Shown one piece after another: positions 45,362 through 56,804 of a stretch of DNA of 64,000 bases (position 1 is the stretch's first letter; the number at the start of each line of letters is the position of its first letter). Made by a program: the position numbers and the translations under genes. Where the stretch lies: positions 310,001 through 374,000 of the forward strand of contig BSBM01001025.1 of assembly GCA_027924585.1 (NCBI GenBank), written 5' to 3'. Below the pieces are notes generated by a model. It saw only the letters and a program-made list of their open reading frames with translations, was not told where the DNA came from and did not search any database. The stretch is from Larix kaempferi (lineage: Eukaryota > Streptophyta > Pinopsida > Pinales > Pinaceae).

Positions 45362-46370
45362 AGAGCACCTGTGTTATTTTTCAAGAAAAATATGGGACTT
45401 TGAGGATGTGTATTGATTAGAGGAAGCTCAATATAATGACAATCAAGAACAAGTACCCATTTCCCAGAATTGGTTACTTGTTTTATCAAATGAAGGAAGC
45501 TAGAGTGTTTTCAGATATTGACTTGAGGTATGGATACCATCAAGTGAGGATAAAGGAAGAAGCCATTCACAAGACAACTTTCAAGACTAGATATGGCCAT
45601 TATGAGTTCACTGTGGTGCCATTTGGTCTTACCAATGCAACTGCTACATTCATGTGTCTCATGAATATGTCTTCAACAAGTACTTGGATAAGTTTGTGAT
45701 TGTGTTCTTGGATGACATTCTTGTTTATTCAAAGAATGAAGAAGAGAATAATGAACATATAAGAATGATGTTGCAAGTCCTTGAAGAACACCAACTGTAT
45801 GCAAAGATGAGTAAGTGTGATTTCTATCAGCAGAAGGTACAGTATTTGGGTCATGTCATCTCAGAAGAAGGAATTGTAGTGGATCCATAAAATATTGAAT
45901 CCATAATGGATTGGACTACTTCAAAGAATGTTGCATATGTTGTATCTTTTATGGGTCTGGCAGGCTACTACAGAAGGTTCATTGAAGGGTTCTCCAAGAT
46001 AGCTCACCCAATCACTTCATTGCAGAGGAAGAATATCAAGTTTGTATGGTCTGAAAGATGTGAGAAAATATTTCAGCAGTTAAAGAGGTTGCTTACCAGT
46101 GATCCTGTTTTGAAGATTGCATATCCAAAGAAATATTTTGTAGCATGCACAGATGCTTGCATTGAAGGGCTAGGTGGAGTGCTCATGCAATAAGGATTTG
46201 TAATTTGCTATGAGTCAAGTAGATTAAAGGAGCATGAGAAGAATTATGCCACACATGATTTAGAGCTAGAATCCATAGTTCATGCTCTCAAGAGATGGAG
46301 ACATTATCTCTTGGGAAGAATATTTGAGCTGAGGAAAGATCATATAAGCTTAAATTATTTGTTTGACTAG
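45362..46370 (+). pseudogene. G reverse transcriptase and RNase H
   Basis: Fragments in order: 'KNKYPFPRI', '[15 protein letters not shown]' (catalytic Asp), '[10 protein letters not shown]', then after a frame change near 45650 '[13 protein letters not shown]' (FLDD active site intact, about 45705), 'HVISEEGI', 'GLAGYYRRFI'. RNase H follows: 'ACTDACIEGLGGVL', a stop near 46192, 'LKEHEKNYATHDLELESIVHALKRWRHYL'. Stops and frameshifts at 45414, 45650, 45888, 46192 and 46368 show it is long dead. Confidence 0.9.
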
Positions 46371-47374
46371 CCAAATCTAAATGCTAGGAAAACTAGGTGG
46401 ATGGAATTCCTTTGTGAATTTGATTTGGAAATTAAACATGTCAAAGGTAAGGAGAATAAGGTTGTAGATGCACTTCGCAATAGATTTAATGTTGCAGCAG
46501 TGAGTATATGTAAATCAAATTTGAAGACAAGGGTTCTTGAAGCTCAAACCAGTGATGAAGCTTACCTTCAAATCAAGGAGAAGTTGCAGCGGGGAAATTT
46601 GGATGAAAATTGTGCAGGGTATCATATTGGTGAAGATGATGTTCTCATTTATCAGGGTACCATACTATACATCCCAAATTGTGTAGAATTGAAGAAGCTT
46701 GTGATGGATGAGATACATCAAATGCCATATTCTAGACATCCAAGTTATCAGAAGACTATAACAGCAACAAGAAAGTAGTACTTTTGGCATGGGATTAAGA
46801 AGGAAATAGCAGAGTACATTTTTAGGTGTCAAAAGTGCCAACAAGTCAAGGCAGAACATCAACATCAAGCAGGATTGTTGCAGCCTTTTCCCATTCCAGA
46901 ATGGAAGTGGGAAGTAATTTCTATGGATTTTATAACTACCAATGATAGTGAGGAAGCATGATTCAATCATGGTAGTGGTGGACAAGCTATCAAAGGTATC
47001 TCACTTTATTCCAGTCAAGTCAACTCATAAAACCAATGACATAGCAAATATATTCATGAAAGAAATATTTAGATTGTGTGGATTGACCAAGGAAATAGTT
47101 TCAAATCGTGATACAAAATTCACTTCCAATTTTTGGAAGGGATTATTCCATGAATTAGGGACTCAGTTGAAGTTTAGTACAACATATTATCCTCAAACTG
47201 ATGGTCAGAGTGAGAGAGTAAATCAGATTCTTGAAGTTGAGGATGTATGTGATGGATAATCCATCAAAGTGGCAATACTACCTACACTTGGTAGAATTTG
47301 CATACAACAATGGACATAAAGCATCATTGAGGATGAGTCCTTTTGAGGTATTGTATGGAAAAGGATGCGGGACT
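46371..47374 (+). pseudogene. G integrase, N-terminal and core parts
   Basis: RNase H tail and spacer 'WMEFLCEFDLEIKHVKGKENKVVDAL', then the HHCC zinc-binding domain (about 46680-46850, with 'RCQKCQQVK') interrupted by TAG at 46776. After a frameshift near 46940 the DDE core reads 'VVVDKLSKVSHFIPVKSTHKTNDIA', 'SNRDTKFTSNFWKGLF', 'YYPQTDGQSERVNQIL'. A last block, 'MSPFEVLYG', ends at 47374, where a solo LTR is inserted. Integrase inserts the cDNA into the chromosome. Confidence 0.9.
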
Positions 47375-48198
47375 TGTGAAAATCCTCAGAGCAGATCTAA
47401 GAGTTGATGTATACCTCACAATAAATATTAAGATTAAGCAGGAAAATAGAAGAAGGGTGGTCAATGCAGTGTGAAGAAGCAACATAATTATGATACAGTA
47501 GAACTCGGATAGAAGCAGAATCACATCACACACTAATTCATTAATCACAATATGGACAAATAAATAATACAATGGTGAGAGTATTCGAATGCCAAGGTGG
47601 AAATTCGAATTAGCCTTCATGGAGTGATCATCATATCAATGGAGTGTCATCCAAGCACAACTAGAAGTCTTGATCATAATCAGTGGAGTCATCATTGCAC
47701 AAGTAACTATCAACCAGATGTCAAACTGAGTCTAACTAAGTGTGGTAGGTGTAACTGGCACATGGAGGCACTAACTAAATGAAGGAGGCTCAGTGGAGGG
47801 CGTATGAGGAGCTAACTAGAGTTAGAATGGGAAGTCTAGTCTCACTAGAGGTCCATTGGAGTGATACAGTTAGTTGAGAGTTAGTTTAGCCTTAAATCAA
47901 GGAAAGAACTAAAGATAACTCAACTAACTGAAGTGCAACTGAGTGGTAGGTGAGAGAGGGTGCCTGGGATGCATGCAATTGCATGCAGGGTGTACTAAGC
48001 ACGAGGAGGGATAAAACTGATCAGAAGGAAGCTCATGGGGCTAGCTAACTGAGGGCTAGGTGCTGGGATTAATGACTAGGATGCATGCAATTGCATGTAT
48101 GCATGCAAAATCATGACTGATGCAAAATGCATGCATGACTGAAAAAAATGGATAATGTTGGTAGGACTAGGATGGAGTATAGGAATATCCCCAGGACT
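47370..48198. mobile_element. Solo LTR in G integrase, TSD GGACT
   Basis: The LTR proper is 47375-48193 (819 bp, TGTGAAAATCC...ATATCCCCA), with exact GGACT at 47370-47374 and 48194-48198. Removing it and one GGACT restores the integrase frame (LYGKGCGT|PVNWDNPV). Contains two near-identical RY-rich stretches at 47968-47990 and 48080-48107. Family not recognised; orientation undetermined. Confidence 0.87.
47970..47987. promoter_or_regulatory. 18-bp perfect palindrome of two RY motifs
   Basis: 'tgcatgcaattgcatgca' reads the same on both strands and contains CATGCA twice. CATGCA is the RY element bound by plant B3 factors of the ABI3/FUS3 class. A second copy with 'catgcaattgcatg' follows at about 48083-48096. 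Function here is inference only. Confidence 0.45.
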
Positions 48199-48814
48199 CC
48201 AGTGAATTGGGACAACCCAGTGAACAGGGTAGTGCTTGGACCAGAGATGATCAAGGAGATGGAGCAGGAGATTGTTAACATCAGACTGAATTTGAAGGCA
48301 GCATAGGACATGAAGAAGAGTTATGCAGATCTAAAAAGAGTGCATAAGTAATTTCAGATTAGGGATCATGTTTACTTAAGGGTGAAACCAAGGAAAAGTT
48401 CCATGAAGTTGGGGAGTTGTTCCAAGTTGGAACCAAGATATTGTGGGCCATTTGAAGTTATTGATAGGATAGGACCAGTTGCATATAGAATTTCATTTCC
48501 TACTAACATGAGAGCTCATAATGTTTTCCATGTCTCTTTTCTTAAGAAATATGTACATGATCCTAATCACATAATTGATTGGAATTTGATACAGGTGGAA
48601 CCAAAGGGAGAGTTCCAAGTGGAGCCTATGCACATCCTCGACAAGAAGATCACTTTTCTCTGAAACATATCCATCAGACAGGTGAAGGTAAAATGGAAGC
48701 ACCTTAGCTTTGAAGAGGCCACATGGGAACTGGAGGATTCCATGAGAGAGGCATTCCCATTTTTGTTTAGTTTTGAGAACATCGAGGATGGTGTTGTTCT
48801 AAGGGGAAGGGAAT
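48199..48814 (+). pseudogene. G integrase C-terminus with chromodomain-like tail, and PPT
   Basis: Continues integrase after the solo LTR: 'VNWDNPVNRVVLGPEMIKEMEQEI', then 'VYLRVKPRKSSMKLGSCSKLEPRYCGPFEVIDRIGPVAYRISFP' and 'NVFHVSFLKKY' (GPY/F module). A stop falls at 48661, then a chromodomain-like 'VKVKWKHLSFEEATWELEDSMREAFPFLF'. This tail targets integration to marked chromatin in chromoviruses. The PPT 'aaggggaaggga' (48801-48812) lies before the LTR. Confidence 0.88.
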
Positions 48815-51342
48815 TGTAATACCCCTAGTTTGACCCTTAGGGTTTATTGGATTCAATGTAAATATGGCATAAATGCAATGTGTGTTTTCCCTAGTGTAGA
48901 GCTCAAGGAAAAGGCCCCACTAGTTGATTCTTAGGTTTATTTGCAAATGAAAGTATTTTAAATTTTAAAAATCCATGTGTTGTTAAGCCATGAGATATTG
49001 TAAATGTTGCAATTATTAATTATTTCAATAAAATACCAAGAAAACTGGCTAAGGAGGCAACCAATGAGAAGGGTCCATGTGTATCCACTAAAGAGAGGTG
49101 AGGGGGTTGTGGGATTGGAACCCATGATTCCACACTTCAATTTCTGAACCGATTTGACTCCCATGCTGACATTTAATTCTTCTGTAAGAGGGTGGTTGAG
49201 AAAACCAGTCCATCAATTTGATGGAGTATGGAGAAGCCCTACGATCCATATGGTAGGGTATGACACGTTTTTAATTGTCCCTTAAGCCACTCTACACCTG
49301 GGAATTTGCTCACCCTGATCCCTATTCCATTGTTGACCAACGAACCTCAAGACACATGCATTGTAGAGCCCATCCGTGAAGGAGAAAGAGAGAAATCGTG
49401 ATTCTGTGTATGAGCGAATTTGCAGAGCCGAGGATACAAAAAAACCCTGCGTAGGAAGTGAATTTGGTTGGGAAACCCTTGGATCAGACCCTGAGATGAA
49501 TTACAGAGTGTGAGAAGCTTAGTGAAGCCGTGAGAACACTTAGATCTATTTGTAGAGGACCGACTTGCGGGACAGATCTTCGACCACAACCCTAAGAAGA
49601 GGCCAGCTTGAATAACAGATTTGAAGGCAAGACAAGGGTTGGATCTGCTTGATAAACCCAATGAAGGATGAAAGTCTCATGAAAACAGTAGTCTGGACCT
49701 TTCTATGCCCACCCTGAAGAGAACTAGAGGGAAGGGTCCTTGAGGGACTGTGCAACAGAGAAGAGGGCCTTCCTTGTGCTGGGTGAGGTAGGTAATGTGG
49801 GTGCCATGTTTGCTAAGTGATATGAGATTCCTGTAGCTCTGTGGTTGAGCTCACTGGCTTAGCATCATCCTCCATGTTCCCTTGTATGCTTAATAAACCC
49901 AACTGTAGGTTGGCTTAACATTGGGATGGAACCTTGACTGTGAGAGAGCCTATTTATCCCTCCTTAGTTGATACACAACCCAGCTCGGGGGTGGTCTCTC
50001 AACTGAAAGAGTATAAGGTGGACATAGACATAAGGTGGAAATTTTTTTAGGCAACTTCAGTTCAAAGATAAGTGCTCCTTGTGGTGTTAAATGATGATAT
50101 TTCATGTGTTATGTCTATTTGTTATGTTCCAGTATTTTAATGAATGGTTACATGAAATTAATCAGTAGGAAGGTTATGTATAAGCTTGAGTATGAAGAAG
50201 ATGCATGTTTGATTATGTCATCATTTGATTGTGTTAATATGCAGCTAATTTTGCATGTAGTACATGCATTGACTGGATTTAACTTCATTCATTATATGTA
50301 TTTGTTAAACATTATATACACATTTAATGGAATGTATGGCCTCACCTGGACTTAGGGAAAGGAATGTGATATCCCTTTCTATGTTTAATGACCCTATGTG
50401 GGTTAGGTGAAGGGATAATCCATGGAAGAGGGAAAACAAAGCTCTTTGTAGAAGGTTAATGAAGCATTGAGGGAGTTTGAGCTATGCTTTAGTTGGATAA
50501 ATGGCTAAGTCAGATCACTCAAATGTGAAAGGGGATCATACCAATGGATAGAGATATCCAAGAGATTTCCAACAGTACCGACCTTGTCCAATTTTCCATA
50601 AGAATGAAGGATATCAACCTCAGAAGTTGGCAGGTGCAGGGATATGTGGTTCCGACTTTCCGCATCTGTAATGGAGATTGCAGATTCCAGAGGTCGGTGA
50701 CCGACCCTTGGATTTATGCAGTTATACTCCTGAATTTCCGCATCCACAAAGCGGATTGTGGATTGCAGAAGTCAGAAGGGTAAATACCACGGAGATGGCG
50801 CATGGGATTTCCAATTTTCCGCATCCCTAAAGAAGATTGTGGATTTCAAAAGGTCGATTTCCACGGGGTTAGCGCATTGGATTTCTGACTTTCCGTATCT
50901 GCAAGAAGATTGCATATTGCGGATTGCGGGAGGTGATTTTTCTCGGGATTACGGAATGAAGTTTCTGATTTCCAACATCCACAAGCAGAATGCGGATTGC
51001 AGAATTGCAGAGTAAATTCTCCAAGACAGTGATTTGAGGATTTCGAATTCTGAGTTTTGCATGCGGATTTTGGAATTGCAGAAGTCGGATGGGTAATTTC
51101 CGATGCCGTGAATTGAATTCCAGATTCTGACTTCAACATTGTGGATTGTGGAAGTCAGGACCGCTATTTCTTTTGAAGGGTGAATTTGGCATTCCGATTC
51201 CCGATTTCTACATGAGGATTGTGGATTGCGGATAGAAGGCCATTGCGGCTGTGAGTAAAATCAAAGTTAATTGTTGGAAAAAAAATGTATCAGTGGTCTC
51301 CCATCCCCTCTGAAGGGAACTGAGGGGTTTGGGGACGTGACA
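48815..51342 (+). repeat. 3' LTR of G
   Basis: 2,528 bp, TGTAATACCCC...GGGGACGTGACA, uninterrupted. The degenerate 'gcggattgcgg' repeat field is at 50640-51240. TSD ACTAA follows (51343-51347). Confidence 0.93.
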
Positions 51343-51347
51343 ACTAA
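51343..51347. repeat. Target-site duplication ACTAA, right copy, for G
   Basis: Exact partner of 14829-14833. Confidence 0.9.
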
Positions 51348-51532
51348 GATTCAAATATGTATTCAACATGAAGATGCTTTGGAACATGTGTTTTAAGTAT
51401 TAATTCCCAAAGTAAACACTTTAAAACTAAGTTGAAAAGATTAAAACTAAGACTTTAGATATAGTTATTTTAACTGCAATATTGACTAAGGGTGATATAT
51501 TTTTAGTGTGAAATTTGACTCTATTTAAGGTT

Positions 51533-51597
51533 GCTAGATCAATGGAAGAGAACCTACCTTATATGCAGGAGGTTGGTGGTTCAATTCCTCTATGCCC
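51533..51597 (+). other. tRNA-like relic (A and B box)
   Basis: 'tagatcaatgg' (51535-51545) resembles an RNA polymerase III A box and 'ggttcaattcc' (51578-51588) a B box, at tRNA-like spacing. A TATAT-containing anticodon-like loop lies between. Stems are imperfect and the 5' acceptor arm does not pair, so this is a decayed tRNA or the head of a SINE, not a working gene. Confidence 0.4.
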
Positions 51598-51609
51598 TAA
51601 CTACATAAT

Positions 51610-51941
51610 TCAGTGGAGAATTAAATGACTAGTTAACAACAAATAATGACTAAATGTACTACTAAACAACGATAATTAATGACCAAATAAATGAATAAAT
51701 AGTGACAATTAATGACCAAATAAACGACCAAATAGCGACAATTAATGACTAATTAAATGACTAAATATATGACCAACTCATGAAGCATTCCAAGCAATTT
51801 ATGACTAAGTGATAAATGAACAATTTGGTAGGGTGATAAGTGACTACTAATTTATGACCAACGGTCACACGACCGATTTTAGTCATTTATCTTCGATTTT
51901 TAGTCTTTTTTTAGTCACTTATCACCCATTTTGTACTAGTG
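51610..51941 (-). mobile_element. CACTA-like transposon terminus
   Basis: On the - strand this stretch begins CACTAGTACAAAATGGG (51941 inward), the start typical of plant CACTA (En/Spm) transposons. The next 330 bp hold many short repeats, 'aatgac(c/t)aaat' in one orientation and 'tagtcattta' or 'agtgactaa' in the other, as in CACTA subterminal repeats. No opposite end was found, so this is a single end; the other may be lost or outside. Confidence 0.55.
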
Positions 51942-52476
51942 CAAATCATGAGGGCACATAGACATGTTAGTTTTTACAAGATAATTTGTGAATTATTTAT
52001 AATACCTCTTTATCGATTGATTTTCAATCAAGAACCAAATTGTATGTTAGATGCAGCCTTAGAGATAATCAGTGAATATGGAGATTATGACTTTACTCCA
52101 GAAGGTAACTATCTCAGAGTGTATGGAGGTACAAAGAGTCCTTCTTTGATGCCTAGGTATGTTACATAATATGTCATTTTGAAAGAGAAAGTAAGGGAAT
52201 TTTTTGTAATTGGATTTGGACACTTTTTAAATGAGAATAAGAAGGAATCATATCCTCCACTTCCATTCACTATTGGGGTCTACAAGTTTACCTGAGTCAA
52301 AGGGGCTGAAAATTTTGTTAGAGAGTTAGAAGCATATCACTTTGGAGAGAAAATCTTCATTAGAAATGATAGTCTATAAAAGGTAGCTAAACATTGTGCA
52401 TCATGCAGAATTAACTTTGAATATTCTGGTCACTTATTGAAATATGAAGAAGTATACAGGAGGGTGAAGAACATGG
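51939..52476 (+). pseudogene. Decayed ORF of unknown type, left part
   Basis: One frame with three stops (52167, about 52293, about 52377) reads a protein with 'FYKIICELFIIPLYRLIFNQ', 'ALEIISEYGDYDFTPEGNYLRVYGG', 'ESYPPLPFTIGVYKF' and 'CASCRINFEYSGHLLKYEEVYRRVKNM'. T2 is inserted at its end. It continues in the same frame at 61339. I recognise no known family; a gag-like protein of a degraded retroelement is possible. Confidence 0.55.
52472..52476. repeat. Target-site duplication CATGG, left copy, for T2
   Basis: Exact partner at 61334-61338. Confidence 0.92.
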
Positions 52477-53464
52477 TGTTATGTGGAATTCTGCCCTACG
52501 GATAAGTCAAAATTCCCTTAGGCTAAAGTAGACTTTAACTAACTCTAGGCTAAGAACAGACAAAACAAATGCAACCTTGAATCCCTAGATCTAACAAACA
52601 TCTCAGAATTAAAATGTTGGAGAGAATAGAAGGAGTTTAACTGACCTTATGTCCAAACGCTTGTCTTTGATATTTGCTCCAAGCTCCAAGTCCTCACAAG
52701 TAAACCTGTTAACAATGGAACCAAAACACAAGCATGTACTATTCTCTAGCAATCTGAAAACATGAGTTAAGATCTAAATCTATGAGAGATACAAATCATA
52801 TCATTAAAACAAGATTAACACAAATGATTTGGGAAAACAAGACAAGTTATTCCATTACCAACTTGAAGTCATGTACAATAGTTGTTTGATGTCCAAGCCA
52901 ACCTCCAGCTCCAAGTGCTTCCTCTAGCTATCTCCACAAGGCTGCAAGATCATAGGTTTGATGCCCCAAAAGTCCTCCCTTTGGCCCATGGAAAGCTTCT
53001 CTCTTATAGCACATGGAAAGGTTAACCAACAAGAGAGAAGTGTGGATCTATGGAGGGTTTAGTGGATTAGGCCAGCTAAACAAAGAAGGAGTTAGGATCG
53101 AACCAAAGGTGGTAATCCCAACAAAATCTCCTCGAAGGTCGAAATCCCAAAATCCAAGGCAAAAAGGCTAATTTCAGACTACCGCGCCCCTATAACTGAG
53201 CATAACGCGGTAGTACCGCGCCCCAGAGAAGGAGCAACGCGCGGTAGTGCTAACTACCGCGCCCTTGTAGATGTGCAAGGAGCGGCAGTGCTCACAAACA
53301 GGGCTAAGTTGGGCTGGTAGATGGTAGAAAAAGGTTTTGCTTTCAGTATTCAGTCAATGGTTTTCACTCTGGATGTTCAGATGATCTTTAAGGGAAACTG
53401 TCGTTTAGGTCGGTAATGCAAGGATGCGACACTAATATGTAATGTGTAATATTGAGGTATAACA
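52477..53464 (-). repeat. 3' LTR of T2
   Basis: 988 bp, TGTTATACC...CCACATAACA on the - strand. Contains the 'ctaccgcgcccc' / 'gcgcggtagt' motifs at 53185-53285. Confidence 0.94.
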
Positions 53465-55079
53465 GATGCCCCCTAAAGTGTGAGGTCAGAAGAGACTGAT
53501 GGCCGAAAGACTTTACAAATATGGTTCGGAGATAGCATCGAGGGGAGCAACAAGGAGCTGAAAAATAGAAACAAAAATGTCAGATATACCACCGAGGCGG
53601 GCATTCCCATGCTCGGAAACAAATGACTCAAAGCATGGCTGCCGACCAATACATTGCAGATCCATGAGTACTGAGATGATATAGACTGTAGACAAATCAT
53701 GGCTACTATGAACAAGCGTAGATCCATGAGACAGTAATGACACAGCCACGACCAATACAAAAGTGGATCTGTGTGACAATACAGAGGAAATCTCCATTGC
53801 AACCTGGACGTAATCAAAATACAAAAGGGTGTCCAGGGTCTTCTACCCGATCGTAAATGATACGAATCTAGCCATGTGATTACAAGGTGTTGAAGTCGAA
53901 CATGGTAGAAACCATTTGATTACCGGTCAATGATGTGAACCGTTAACAAATGCGAGGGAAATCACCAATAATGACAATGATCCCCAAGGTATCTATAGTA
54001 CATCTCAACGAAATGCGAATAAAGGAGTTGATGTCGAGCATCCGAGAGATCATTCAATCAGAGGTCATTGATGAAAACCTACTGTTGAATACGAGGAAAC
54101 CTGCCATTGAGGCATGCAGGTACCAAGGTACTAATGGTTGACTCCTAAGCCTAATTCCTGGATAGTGATTTGGTGTCGACAGGAATAGACTCGTCGAAGG
54201 TGGGCCATAACGATTCCCACATCATCGACACGAAATCAGAACGAGAGATAGTATGGACCGATGAAACAATAGAATATGTACTGACACAAAGGGAAGGTTT
54301 GACATAAAGTGGAGGTGGACTCAAGGTAATAACCCTTTGAACATATAACGGCATGAAACAGAGCTTGGCAGCAGGGATTACTTGAACAGACAGAACCACA
54401 GAAAGTGTGAACTCATAGCAATAATGAGGATGCATGATCATAATGATGACACTATCAGCAAGACTGACTACCCAAAACAGACAAGGTGAGGATGTATGCC
54501 ATGTTCAAAGGTGATGACTCACAAGCTGCCAACAAGGTAAACTTGACTCATTTTCCCATTTTTCCCCCGACATGATGGACGAGTACCTCTTTGTTTTTTA
54601 ACGAGCTTGAGGAGGATAACAGATGCTCGATATAGCTCATCTCATAGATGAGTCCAATCTCACATGTTTTTCGAACCTGAGAAAGGAGGGGTTCGTCCCA
54701 AAGTGGGTCCTTCGATGTTTGATTTTACGAGTCCAAGGAAGGAAAACTCAGCAGTTTTTCATGTTTAGAGAGTCTGAAAAGAACTAAAGAAGACTCCAAC
54801 GGTCCTTTTTCGTAAGGTTAGCCTCATCGCCCGAAAAAAGGGTAAAACGACGCGGGAGAGGACTCTTCCAGTCATGATTGGCTGGAGTATTCCTTTTTCG
54901 TAAGTAGTGCCCCCTAGTCCGAAAAAGGGGTAAACTATCACTAGGGAGACGATCATTCAAATCCTTTTACAAGCGTGAACGAATCAATTTCGCTTGGCAA
55001 TCTTTTCAACTTTAGGGAGTCTGAAAAGAGCTTAACTATGGACTCCATGTATAACTTTGTCATGGTTGATGACCGAGTA
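53465..55079 (-). other. 3' region of T2 with small ORFs
   Basis: Holds PPT 53479-53465; a 103-codon ORF (53824-53513) matched in T1 by 102 codons (28817-29125) with conserved 'MYFDYVQVAM' and 'LMDLQCIGRQPCFES'; and an antisense 63-codon ORF (53950-54141) also kept in T1. No recognisable domain. The first has hydrophobic stretches that could be membrane segments. Confidence 0.5.
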
Positions 55080-56795
55080 CGACAAAGGGGAAGTAAACTC
55101 GGCACAGTTCCTTTTCCGTAAATAGTCTAGCGAGGCCGGATAAAGTGATAAACCTATACTCGTTAGACACACCTTTTTACTCCAATTTGTTTAACGAGCA
55201 CGATAATGGTATCAAAAGCACTCGGAATGTTTTTCATGTTTGGATCCAGAGCACGAAAAAGGAAAAAGTAAGCTCAAACCACTTTTCATGTTTTAACCAG
55301 AGCACGAAAAAAGTGAAAAGTAAGCTCAAACACCATCTTACTGTTTTTAACGAGCTCGAAGATAGGTTGGAAGAATGCTCATGATGTCTGCTTCATTTTT
55401 TAACGAGCTTGTAACAGAAAATGAACTATGCTCGGAATAATTTTCATGGTTTAATGAGCTCAAAACCTAAAAAGGAAAGTATGCTCGAAAATGTTCCCAA
55501 TGGTGAACTTCTTCCCGTCATGAAATCCAAAGGTTGGTACATGCCCCCCAGCATGATTGCTGGAAGTAAGTGACTTAGCTCCAACGTGGTGTGGAGAGGC
55601 GATCGAGTTGACTTCAACGTAACTCCCAGAGGTTGAAGACATGCCCCCAAGCTTCCTTTCATTCTCCTAAAGTATAGGCGGGTGAAAAGAAGGTTCAGGT
55701 ACTAAGTCTACGAGGAGACTCGACTCAAAGGGAAAGGATATGTTTCATTTTTTAACGAGCTTGACACAGGAGTAGAACTTTGCTCAGACTACTGGTTTCA
55801 TTTTTTAATGAGCTTGAAGCCAAAAGTAAACTCTGCTCATGGTTAAGGCCCATTGATGGGTTCCCTCCCAACATGATGACCAGAGGTTGGTAAATGCCCC
55901 CAGCATGATTGCTAACGGCTAAACATGCCCCCCAAGCTTCGTTTCGTCTGACTACTCTTCTTCCTTACCCAAAAAATCCTGGCTACTAATCTGAATGTGT
56001 TCGCCAGGGGGGTAGGGAGAACCAGGACCAAGTGACCCAGGCAGATGAAATGAAGGTTCCAATCCTAACTCACGCGAGAGACTCGAACAAATGGAAGGGA
56101 GATCTATTTCATTTTTACACAAGCTTGAAATAGATAATAACAATGCTTGAAAGGGTCCTTTTTATTTTTTAAGGAGCTTAAAACAGAAAGAAATTATGCT
56201 CGAAGGTAATTTCATTTTTACGCAAGCTTGAAACCGAACGTAAACTATGCTTGGGATTTGGTTTCGTTTTTACACAAGCTTAAAACCAAAAGTAAACTGT
56301 GCTTGAGGGTAGTTTCATTTTTACGCAAGCTTGAAACCGAACGTAAACTATGCTTGGGATTGGTTTCGTTTTTACACAAGCTCAAAACCAATGGTAAACT
56401 GTGCTTGAGGGTCGGTTTCATTTTTTAACGAGCTTGAAACAAAGAATAAACTATGCTCATGGGAATCTATTTCATTTTTTAACGAGCTTGACATAGAAAG
56501 GGAACTATGCTCATAGTGATGGTTGGTTTCATTTTTACACAAGCTTAAAACCAAAAGTAAACTATGCTTGGGATGATGGTTGGTTTCATTTTTACACAAG
56601 CTTAAAACCAAAGGTAAACTATGCTTGGAATGATGGTTTCATTTTTTAACGAGCTTGACACCAGAATAGAACTTTGCTCCAAGTGATGGTTGGTTTCATT
56701 TTTACACAAGCTTAAAACCAAAAGTAAACTATGCTTGGGATGATGGTTTCATTTTTTAACGAGCTTGACACCAGAATAGAACTTTGCTCCAAAAG
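55080..56795 (-). repeat. Degenerate 50-60 bp repeat field of T2
   Basis: More than 20 units alternating 'tttttaacgagcttg' and 'ttttacacaagctt' cores with 'gtaaactatgcttgg' or 'agaactttgctcc' between. The most regular part is 56100-56790. It sits directly downstream of the ORF stop. Single units differ little, so recent expansion is likely. Confidence 0.85.
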
Positions 56796-56804
56796 TCCCT
56801 CCCC

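Larger units (their letters stand above)
14834..51342 (+). mobile_element. Ty3/gypsy chromovirus-like element G with nested insertions
   Basis: Own parts: 5' LTR (14834-17232 plus 43012-43052), PBS TGGTATCAGAGCTC (43056-43069), gag, protease, reverse transcriptase, RNase H and integrase in gypsy order (43317-48790), PPT, and 3' LTR (48815-51342). TSD ACTAA on both sides. The coding region has many stops and frameshifts, and a solo LTR (47375-48193) splits integrase. The tail after integrase resembles a chromodomain ('VKWKHLSFEEATWELEDS'). Everything from 17233 to 43006 inside the 5' LTR is later insertions. Confidence 0.93.

Noticed and set aside
51533-51597. Functional tRNA gene
   Set aside because: A and B boxes are recognisable but the acceptor arm does not pair and the anticodon stem is mismatched.
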